Assembly (NCBI GenBank): GCA_020630975.1
Contig: JAHDID010000054.1
Span: 1 to 39,825, forward strand
Length of the DNA stretch: 39,825 nucleotides
Reading direction: 5' to 3'
Source of the DNA: Verrucomicrobiota bacterium
GTDB taxonomy: Bacteria > Verrucomicrobiota > Verrucomicrobiia > Verrucomicrobiales > DEV007
The position numbers and the translations under genes are program-made. Below the pieces are notes generated by a model, which searched no databases, was not told the origin of the DNA, and was given only the letters and a program-made list of their open reading frames with translations. Shown piece after piece: positions 34,007 to 39,825 of this stretch (within the stretch, counting starts at the first letter, position 1; each line of letters begins with the position of its first letter).

Positions 34007-34850
34007 TGCACGCGACAACTATTACCTCTCGTTTACGCCGCCCAAAGCTACCTATCCGGATAGCTATTTATGTGTTTATCACAATAAACATTGCAGCAGG
34101 AACCTTAGAACATATTGGCCGCTAACGTGATTAAAGTCAGACCTCAACATAACTCCTTATCACGCAGTATAACGCCCGCAAGAATCTATGCTGAATTTTG
34201 AAAGCGCTCCGAACGGTGGCTAATTTTTATTCCAGGCACCCGTAACGCCCATACTAAAGGGGCTACAGCACATAACTATGCAAAAAACATAAGGAATTAC
34301 AAGGGGGATATAGTTAGTTATATTGAGCCAAAAAAGAGGTGTCGTTTTTTGTCAGCTTTCTGGAGAGGAAGAGAAGAGGGACTGGTAAAGTTGGTGAAAC
34401 TTTTCTACCACCCTTCCAGGGTGGGGTAATTCTTATGGATATCCGACCCGGGGTTTTACCCCGGGCTACCAGCTTTTAGCCCCTCCGGAGCTCGGAATTT
34501 TAATAGTCCCGGAGGGACTCAAAGATGATAGCCGGTGGCAAGTCTAGCGCAGCCACCCGGTGGTGGGGCAGAACTGTAGCTGCACCCCGGCGGGGTGCTA
34601 GAAACTTTGGTTAACCTATGGCGTTCCATTGTCCGACCAGTCGAAACTAAAAACGGCATTAGAATTTGCGAGTGATGCTTCGGCCAAGGTAGCCGGGCAG
34701 CTAAAAGCAGCCCCTCCTTGAGCTTGAGTCTTCGGCAAAATCTATCTAACCATCCCCTTCCTCATCAGTCACGATCTGGTGCTCGATAGTCATGCCTGTA
34801 GTGTAGCGCCTAGTAGCAGGAGGTGCCAGAGGCTTTGGCTAGCTCCTCAT
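34007..34850. other. Gene-free stretch between the DUF1553 gene and the internally duplicated protein gene
   Basis: About 840 bp without a credible gene. The first 380 bp are AT-rich and show nothing clear. The middle holds a 258-bp repeat element (34390-34647). The remainder, to 34850, is unremarkable and forms the 3' side of the minus-strand gene. Confidence 0.6.
34390..34647 (+). repeat. Long intergenic repeat element, copy A
   Basis: Aligns over its whole length with copy B at 37677-37927 in the same orientation. Shared blocks in order are CTACCACCCTTCCAGGGTGG, ACCCCGGGCTACCAGC, TTAGCCCCTCCGG, GTCCCGGAGGGACTCAAAGA, TAGCCGGTGGCAAG, GCTGCACCCCGGC and GTTAACCTAT. Most blocks contain short inverted pairs (CCACCCT/AGGGTGG, GTCCC/GGGAC, CCCGG/CCGGG), so RNA from either strand would fold heavily. 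It has no coding capacity and belongs to the PVC-type dispersed intergenic repeats. Confidence 0.85.
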
Positions 34851-35996
34851 CTACCGCTGAAACCAATCCATAAACTTACCCAAAGCCTCCATACCTTCAG
34901 TCAGAGCCTTTACCTCCTGCTCTAGCTCTGCTACGGACTCTGGTCCGGGTCGGCGAGTGGCTAGCAGGCGCATCAATGTATCCGCCCCTTCTCTCACCAC
35001 TTCCTGATCGGTTCCAGAATCAGCCGATAAAGTCCTATCTAATGCCGCTAAATCCTCCGGCAACAGGTCTACCGCTTGATAACGAGCCAGCGGATCGTCC
35101 TCCGACACAGGTATCAGTAAGATAGCAAAACGAGCAGAATGATCGCCGCTATTCGTGAGAGTGACAATGATTTCACCCGCCTCGTAGCGGAGGAACAACA
35201 GTGGCTCCGTAGGGCATAAAGGATAGTCCAACTGGCCGGGCAGCAGCACTTCCTGTATGGTATGCCTCACATCGGCACCAGGCTTTTTCTCTGCCACCAC
35301 CTGCAGGTGCCTCCTCTGCTCCGACGGAACCCGAAACTGATGAGTCTCGCCAGCCTGCAGGGTGAATTCGCCACCCAGCTCACACCAGCCATACTTGATC
35401 CGACCACAGTCTCGGTCTTGCTCCCAAAACTGGGGCGGTTCGGGTATCGAGATCGCTAGCTTGGCCTGTTTTTGCTCGATCGCAGTCGCAAATGCCGCGG
35501 GGAGCAGATCGCTATCGACCGTGGCTATACCACTGTCATGCTGGATGCTCACTCGTCCGTCTTTTGTCAGCTCTCCAGTCGCTTGCCGATAGACTCTGCC
35601 ATTGCTCAATACCAGTGTCTCCACACCCTCAAAGAGCGGCTCTTGCTCCTCTATCTCATCCAGAGCTTCAGTCATGCTCTCCAGCACTTCATCCATAACC
35701 AGCCACATCACTCTGCGGAACACCTCTCCGGCGGATTCTTGTCTTTTCTCTGCTGGCGTCTGTAGCTGGGCGCGCAGATCGTCTGGCAGCTGATACAGCT
35801 CGACTACAGCGATACCTGTCTCGTGATAAATCTTCACCTTGCGATCTGGCAGTATCACCCCCTGAGCCTGGCGATACACTTTGCCATCTTGCAGGTGTAT
35901 TTCCTCCAGTTTAAAGACCTCCTCGCCATCCGCATGAGCACTGGGGAGGCACAGTGCGGCTAGCGCTAGAGTCAAAGTCATGCAAATCCACTTCAT
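34851..35996 (-). CDS. Secreted protein with an internally duplicated strand-rich module
   Basis: A 381-residue protein with a clear signal peptide (MKWICMTLTLALAALCLPSAHA). Residues about 31-79 and 122-170 are two versions of one module. Compare LEEIHLQDGKVYRQAQGVI and VKIYHETGIAVVELYQLP with VETLVLSNGRVYRQATGEL and VSIQHDSGIATVDSDLLP; both end in a Leu-Pro turn and a helix. The module resembles small beta-barrel units in exported PVC proteins, but I cannot name it. The C-terminal half holds a second beta-rich region and a final coiled-coil-like helix. It lies on the opposite strand between the DUF1553 and DUF1501 genes, and between the two long repeats. Function unknown. Confidence 0.75.
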   Translation of the reverse strand: MKWICMTLTLALAALCLPSAHADGEEVFKLEEIHLQDGKVYRQAQGVILPDRKVKIYHETGIAVVELYQLPDDLRAQLQTPAEKRQESAGEVFRRVMWLVMDEVLESMTEALDEIEEQEPLFEGVETLVLSNGRVYRQATGELTKDGRVSIQHDSGIATVDSDLLPAAFATAIEQKQAKLAISIPEPPQFWEQDRDCGRIKYGWCELGGEFTLQAGETHQFRVPSEQRRHLQVVAEKKPGADVRHTIQEVLLPGQLDYPLCPTEPLLFLRYEAGEIIVTLTNSGDHSARFAILLIPVSEDDPLARYQAVDLLPEDLAALDRTLSADSGTDQEVVREGADTLMRLLATRRPGPESVAELEQEVKALTEGMEALGKFMDWFQR

Positions 35997-36137
35997 AAAT
36001 CCTAAGGCTCAAAGCATGAGCCCGATCAAACGACAGCGGCGCTACACAGTTCGACGCCGTTTATAGAGGCGTGCTACAGAGTCCCGTCTAAACGGACGTT
36101 GATCCCAGTTGCCTCTTCGGCGAATCTGATCAGATAG

Positions 36138-37556
36138 ATGGAAACTCTGGACACACCAGCCGCACAATCTCGACGCCAATTCATCCAGTCCACCGGTATG
36201 GGCATGGGGAGCTTGGGCCTAGGCTCGCTGCTGGCTGGAGAAGAGCGGCGGCTGAACCCTCTAGCCACAGACCACTCACACCACCCTGCTACCGCCAAAC
36301 GTGTGATCCACATCTTCGCCAATGGCGGCCCATCACAGGTCGATAGCTTTGACTACAAGCCTGCTCTGCGCCGATTCCACGGCACGGCGATGCCCGGCGA
36401 CTACATCAAGACCGAGCGCAAGACCGGCACACTCATGGATAGCAGCTGGGACTTTCGCCCGCGTGGCGAGAGCGGTATCTGGGCGAGCGATCTTTTCCCC
36501 AAAGTGGCCGAAATGGTCGACGACCTGTGCATCATCAACTCGATGACGGCCAATGCACCCAATCACGAACCCTCCCTAATGCTCATGAATACCGGTGCCG
36601 AGCGCGTCTCACTAGTGCGGCCCAGCATGGGATCGTGGGTGACCTATGGGCTCGGCACGGAGAATGAAAACTTGCCCGGATTTGTCTCGCTATGCCCGGG
36701 CGGCGTACCCATCGTCGAGACCCAAAACTGGCGCTCCGCCTTTCTCCCAGGAGCCTATCAGGGCACGCATGTCGATACGAAAAAAGCCAACATCTCCGCC
36801 CTGCTGCCCAACATCAAAAACAAGCGCATGCTACCCGCCCAGCAGCGCAATCAGCTCGACCTGATCCAGGCGATGAATGCCGCCGACGAGGCCGACGACC
36901 CGCGCATGAATGCCCGCATCCACTCGATGGAGCTAGCCTACCGCATGCAGCTAGAGGCCACCGATGCCTTTGACGTGACTCGCGAGCCCGAGCACGTGCG
37001 CTCGCTCTATGGCAAGACCCTGCACGGCGACCAGATGCTGATCGCGCGGCGTCTGGTCGAGCGTGGTGTACGCTTCGTCCAGGTCTGGCATGGCGCGGGG
37101 CAGCCCTGGGATAGTCACGACAATATCGAGAAAAACCACGGCAAACTCGCTGCCGAAGCCGATCAGCCGATCGCCGCCCTGCTGCAGGATCTGAAAATGC
37201 GCGGCCTGCTGGAGGATACCCTAGTCATCTGGGGTGGTGAATTTGGCCGCACGCCGACTGTCGAGCTACCGACTCCTGGTATCAACGGGCCCGACACCAA
37301 ACTAGGCCGCGACCACAACCACTATGGCTTCACGATGTGGATGGCTGGCGGCGGCGTGAAGCCCGGCTACCAGTATGGCCAGACCGATGACTTCGGCTTC
37401 AAAGCCGTCGAAAACCCCGTGCACGTGCACGACCTCCACGCCACCATTCTACACCTGCTAGGATTTGATCACGAAAAACTCACCTACCGCTACGCCGGCC
37501 GCGACTTCCGCCTGACCGATGTGCACGGCCATGTAGTGAAAGACCTACTCGCGTAG
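36138..37556 (+). CDS. Tat-exported DUF1501 protein
   Basis: A 472-residue protein of the alkaline-phosphatase/sulfatase-like DUF1501 superfamily. SRRQFIQSTGMGMGSLGLG (11-29) is a twin-arginine signal. The mature domain opens with KRVIHIFANGGPSQVDSFD, which is diagnostic, and continues with SRNSWMTANAPNH-like segments, FVQVWHGAGQPWDSHDN and LVIWGGEFGRTPT. The His/Asp residues in the last two are likely metal ligands. In PVC genomes the protein is encoded next to a DUF1549/DUF1553 protein and is assumed to act with it in the periplasm; the substrate is unknown. The partner here ends at 34006, with a repeat and an opposite-strand gene between, so the pair is probably no longer a simple operon. 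Confidence 0.92.
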   Translation: METLDTPAAQSRRQFIQSTGMGMGSLGLGSLLAGEERRLNPLATDHSHHPATAKRVIHIFANGGPSQVDSFDYKPALRRFHGTAMPGDYIKTERKTGTLMDSSWDFRPRGESGIWASDLFPKVAEMVDDLCIINSMTANAPNHEPSLMLMNTGAERVSLVRPSMGSWVTYGLGTENENLPGFVSLCPGGVPIVETQNWRSAFLPGAYQGTHVDTKKANISALLPNIKNKRMLPAQQRNQLDLIQAMNAADEADDPRMNARIHSMELAYRMQLEATDAFDVTREPEHVRSLYGKTLHGDQMLIARRLVERGVRFVQVWHGAGQPWDSHDNIEKNHGKLAAEADQPIAALLQDLKMRGLLEDTLVIWGGEFGRTPTVELPTPGINGPDTKLGRDHNHYGFTMWMAGGGVKPGYQYGQTDDFGFKAVENPVHVHDLHATILHLLGFDHEKLTYRYAGRDFRLTDVHGHVVKDLLA

Positions 37557-37588
37557 ACTGGTCGTCTTATGCTGTATATCGAGAAAAA

Positions 37589-37611
37589 GTGGAGGCGAGC
37601 GTCAGCGAGTG
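37589..37611 (+). repeat. Copy of the 23-bp GTGGAGGCGAGCGTCAGCGA repeat
   Basis: Exact copy of the arm at 528-550 (and of the reverse complement of 479-501). It lies 33 bp after the DUF1501 stop codon and about 66 bp before repeat element B. Here it is a single arm with no inverted partner. Confidence 0.85.
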
Positions 37612-37676
37612 TCCGGCAGAAGTCGAGCGCCGAGCTTTCCGCTGTTAAAGCAAAGAGGGATATAGGTATAGGTATA

Positions 37677-37927
37677 GTAGGTGGAACGTTTCTACCACCC
37701 TTCCAGGGTGGGATAGTGCTGATAGGTATCCACCGGGGCTTCACCCCGGGCTACCAGCTCTTAGCCCCTCCGGGGCTTTACCAGTCCCGGAGGGACTCAA
37801 AGATGGTAGCCGGTGGCAAGCATAACGCAGCCACCGGATAGGACAAAAGTGAAGCTGCACCCCGGCAGGGTGCCAGAACATCTTGTTAACCTATAGCGCT
37901 CCACTGTACGATAAGCCGTCCCGAAAC
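37677..37927 (+). repeat. Long intergenic repeat element, copy B
   Basis: A 251-bp element matching copy A (34390-34647) in the same orientation, with substitutions and small indels. It fills most of the roughly 440-bp gap between the DUF1501 gene and the ABC ATPase gene; the rest of that gap shows no gene. The two elements together enclose the internally duplicated protein gene and the DUF1501 gene. Confidence 0.85.
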
Positions 37928-37994
37928 CGCTTGTTGTGGTCTGATATTCTGGGGCTACCTACCTAACCATACTCTAGTCTAGCGTTGCTTTCGA

Positions 37995-38777
37995 CTAGTG
38001 GCTCCGCGTCGCATCTAGCCCCTCGTCCTTACGTAGCGCTTCGGCTACCTCGGCCATCACTGTCAGCTGGCCACCGTAGGTGCGGCCGAGATTCTCGGTG
38101 GTAAAGGTCTCGGCTGTCGGACCGTAGTCGATCAGGCGAGCATTGAGTAGGATCACAGAGTCAAAGTAATCGGGCACACTGGATAGATCGTGATGCACGA
38201 CGAATACCGTCTTGCCCGCATCGCGCAGCTCACGCAGCAGCTCGATGATGGCGCTCTCTGTGGACGCATCGACACCGGCAAAGGGCTCATCCATCAGGTA
38301 GAGATCGCTCTGCTGAGCCAGAGCACGAGCCAGAAAGACACGCTGCTGCTGACCGCCAGATAGATTCGAGATCTGCCGATCGGCAAAGGGCAGCATCTTC
38401 ACCTTATCCAGACACTCGCGAGCGATCTCGCGGTCGGCTTTCTTCGGCCACTTGAAGAGGCCGAGCTGGCCGTAGCGCCCCATCAGCACGACATCCATCA
38501 CATTCACGGGGAAATCCCAATCGATATCCTCGCGCTGCGGTACATAGCCTACGCGGTGGCGATTTTGCTCGAGTGGCTTGCCATCTACCTCCACCCAGCC
38601 GCTACTGAGCGGTAGTAGCCCCATAGCGGCTTTGATCAGGGTCGACTTGCCTGCGCCATTCGGCCCGAGTATACCTACCAGCTGCCCCGGCGGTATCTCA
38701 AAGTCGACACCCCAGAGCACGGGCTTTTTCCGGTAAGCTACCGTCAGATCGTGTACCTCTAGTGCTGGATTCGCCAT
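37995..38777 (-). CDS. Metal ABC transporter ATP-binding protein (Zn/Mn family)
   Basis: A 260-residue ATPase. The ATG at 38777 is chosen; an ATG at 38825 is in frame, but the 16 added residues would be encoded by the intergenic 15-bp repeat. Walker A is GPNGAGKST (38-46), the signature is LSGGQQQR (139-146), Walker B is YLMDEP (160-165) and the switch His is in FVVHHDLS (192-199). The YVPQREDIDWDFPV segment after the P-loop region is characteristic of the Zn/Mn/Fe branch (ZnuC, MntB, TroB). It powers import of a metal captured by the lipoprotein encoded upstream at 38863. No permease gene lies downstream, so that component must be elsewhere or upstream, out of the window. Confidence 0.93.
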   Translation of the reverse strand: MANPALEVHDLTVAYRKKPVLWGVDFEIPPGQLVGILGPNGAGKSTLIKAAMGLLPLSSGWVEVDGKPLEQNRHRVGYVPQREDIDWDFPVNVMDVVLMGRYGQLGLFKWPKKADREIARECLDKVKMLPFADRQISNLSGGQQQRVFLARALAQQSDLYLMDEPFAGVDASTESAIIELLRELRDAGKTVFVVHHDLSSVPDYFDSVILLNARLIDYGPTAETFTTENLGRTYGGQLTVMAEVAEALRKDEGLDATRSH

Positions 38778-38789
38778 TTGCGGAGTTTT

Positions 38790-38846
38790 TTGAATAGAGT
38801 ACAGGAAAAATTCAATAGGGTACAATTTTTATTCAATAGGGTACAA
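38790..38846 (-). repeat. Three copies of the TTGTACCCTATTGAA repeat, exactly 21 bp apart
   Basis: Cores lie at 38835-38846, 38814-38825 and 38793-38804 (the last with one change, AATAGAGTACAG). They sit in the gap between the metal-binding lipoprotein stop (38863) and the ATPase start (38777), the first copy 17 nt after the stop, in the sense direction of the genes. Related copies lie at 610-646 and 18773-18787. Confidence 0.88.
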
Positions 38847-38862
38847 TGCCCCTTTTGCCCCT

Positions 38863-39801
38863 TTATTTCAGCGCATCGACGATGGCATTCACATTGTGCC
38901 GCATCATGCCGATATAGGTGCCTGTCGGCTCCTCTGCCGGACCGCAGGAGTCGGAGAATAGCGTCTCCCCCTTCTTCACACCCGCATCCGTAGAGATACG
39001 CTCGATGATAGCTGTATCGACACTGCTCTCGGGGAATACAGCCTTCACACCGCGCTCTTTGATCAGGTCGATGGTCGCGAGGATAGCCGCACCACTGGGC
39101 TCATCCTCGGTGGAAATCCCCTGCGGAGCGATCACCTCGATACCGTAGGCATTACCAAAGTAGTTAAACGCATCGTGACTGGTGATCAAAGTGCGGTGAC
39201 CTTCCGGGATCTCAGCGACCCGCTGTTTGGCCCATTTATCCAGCTCGATCAGCTCGGCTTGATAGGCGGCACCGCGCTCCTCAAAAGCTTTGGTCTGCTC
39301 CGGCAGTAGAGCCGATAGCTTGCCGACCACTGCAGGCACAGCCTGAGCCCACAGAGCCGCATCGCCCCAGACATGGGGATCGCCATACTCTTCGTCGATC
39401 TCCTCCGCCGGTATCAGCTGATCGGCCGGTAGATGGTCAGTCAGCGCCAGAGCCTTGCCACCCAGTTTTTCAAAGGTCTCAGTCAGCTTGCCCTCGAGGT
39501 GCAGCCCATTGTAGATGATCGCATCGGCGTGGCGCAGCGCGCTGTAGGCCTGGGCTGGCAGCTCGTAGCTGTGTGGATCGATGCCCGGTGCCATCAGCGC
39601 GGTGATGGCAAAGTCATCCCCAGCGATGGTCCGCACCATGTCTGCCACCATCGTCGAGGTCGCTACGATCTCAGGCTTACTCGGTGCCTCGGTAGTCGGA
39701 GCCGCTTCATTGCCCTCAGTGCTCGTTTCTTCTTTAGGCGAGCAACCCACGACTGCCATAGTAGCAGTCAAAGTCAGGAGGAGTAGGTCTCTTAATTTCA
39801 T
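38863..39801 (-). CDS. Metal-binding ABC transporter lipoprotein (TroA/ZnuA family)
   Basis: A 312-residue solute-binding lipoprotein: signal peptide with lipobox AVVGC (Cys20), then an acidic Thr/Glu linker, then the cluster A-I two-lobed fold. Candidate metal ligands are His77 in GIDPHSYE, His143 in GDPHVWGD, His209 in TSHDAFNYFG and Asp284 in LFSDSCG. A His/His/His/Asp set resembles TroA (Zn/Mn) and differs from Mn-specific PsaA-type proteins, which have Glu at the third position. The long His-rich loop typical of many ZnuA proteins is absent. It delivers metal to the ATPase/permease, and the ATPase gene follows after an 85-bp gap filled by repeats. Mn or Zn cannot be decided from sequence alone. 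Confidence 0.92.
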   Translation of the reverse strand: MKLRDLLLLTLTATMAVVGCSPKEETSTEGNEAAPTTEAPSKPEIVATSTMVADMVRTIAGDDFAITALMAPGIDPHSYELPAQAYSALRHADAIIYNGLHLEGKLTETFEKLGGKALALTDHLPADQLIPAEEIDEEYGDPHVWGDAALWAQAVPAVVGKLSALLPEQTKAFEERGAAYQAELIELDKWAKQRVAEIPEGHRTLITSHDAFNYFGNAYGIEVIAPQGISTEDEPSGAAILATIDLIKERGVKAVFPESSVDTAIIERISTDAGVKKGETLFSDSCGPAEEPTGTYIGMMRHNVNAIVDALK

Positions 39802-39825
39802 GGCGGGGACTATGGGCCGGTCCCC

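Noticed and set aside
38777-38825. Longer N-terminus for the ABC ATPase
   Set aside because: The extra 16 codons are translated from the intergenic 15-bp repeat and precede the normal family start.

Overview
The window looks like a chromosomal segment from a member of the Verrucomicrobiota, probably Verrucomicrobiales and possibly Rubritalea-like. This rests on gene content, not on a search. It has three Tat-exported Gfo/Idh/MocA oxidoreductases, a planctomycete-type cytochrome c/DUF1549/DUF1553 protein with a DUF1501 partner, an SHD1-like domain protein, secreted HEAT and ankyrin proteins, and intergenic repeats of the 'ccccgggctacc / gtcccggagggac' kind seen across the PVC group. Most genes are GC-rich by eye; about 20.6-25.8 kb is visibly AT-richer. 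No tRNA, rRNA, CRISPR array or intact insertion sequence was seen.

Layout. 0-2.1 kb: the end of an Ala/Pro/Lys-rich protein, a repeat-filled gap, then parB and a glutaredoxin-like gene on the minus strand. 2.2-5.0 kb: a polysaccharide-deacetylase lipoprotein followed directly by ffh (SRP54). 5.1-8.3 kb: two minus-strand Tat-exported oxidoreductases with the remains of an Rpn-family nuclease between them. 8.5-15.7 kb: a 2159-residue filamentous-haemagglutinin-type exoprotein with about 19 GHGG-type repeats, converging on a Cys-rich lipoprotein. 16.0-20.6 kb: a third oxidoreductase, a HEAT-repeat protein, ApbE and an ankyrin lipoprotein. 20.6-25.8 kb: three poorly recognisable AT-rich genes (ankyrin/VWA-like, SHD1+LRR, multi-pass membrane protein). 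26.2-28.1 kb: an apparently self-repressed TetR regulator and an EF-hand esterase. 28.3-30.9 kb: a cytochrome-c-domain remnant, a hypothetical gene, a patatin-like lipase and three small genes, one with an in-frame stop at codon 4. 30.9-37.6 kb: a sigma-54-type promoter, a strongly structured roughly 196-nt leader, the DUF1549/DUF1553 protein, a secreted protein with an internal duplication, and the DUF1501 protein. 38.0-39.8 kb: the ATPase and metal-binding lipoprotein of a Zn/Mn ABC importer.

Four signals stand out. First, a near-consensus -24/-12 promoter whose predicted start falls at the foot of a long hairpin, heading a series of further stems before the DUF1553 gene. Second, a 15-bp repeat (TTGTACCCTATTGAA) found just downstream of three unrelated genes, always in the sense direction and with exact 21-bp spacing where it is tandem. 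Third, two roughly 250-bp direct repeats bracketing the DUF1501 block. Fourth, two near-identical palindromes placed to block the tetR promoter.

Working together: the exported oxidoreductases, the deacetylase and the DUF1553/DUF1501 pair suggest periplasmic or envelope breakdown of complex polysaccharides (inference). The importer supplies divalent metal. ParB and Ffh are housekeeping functions.
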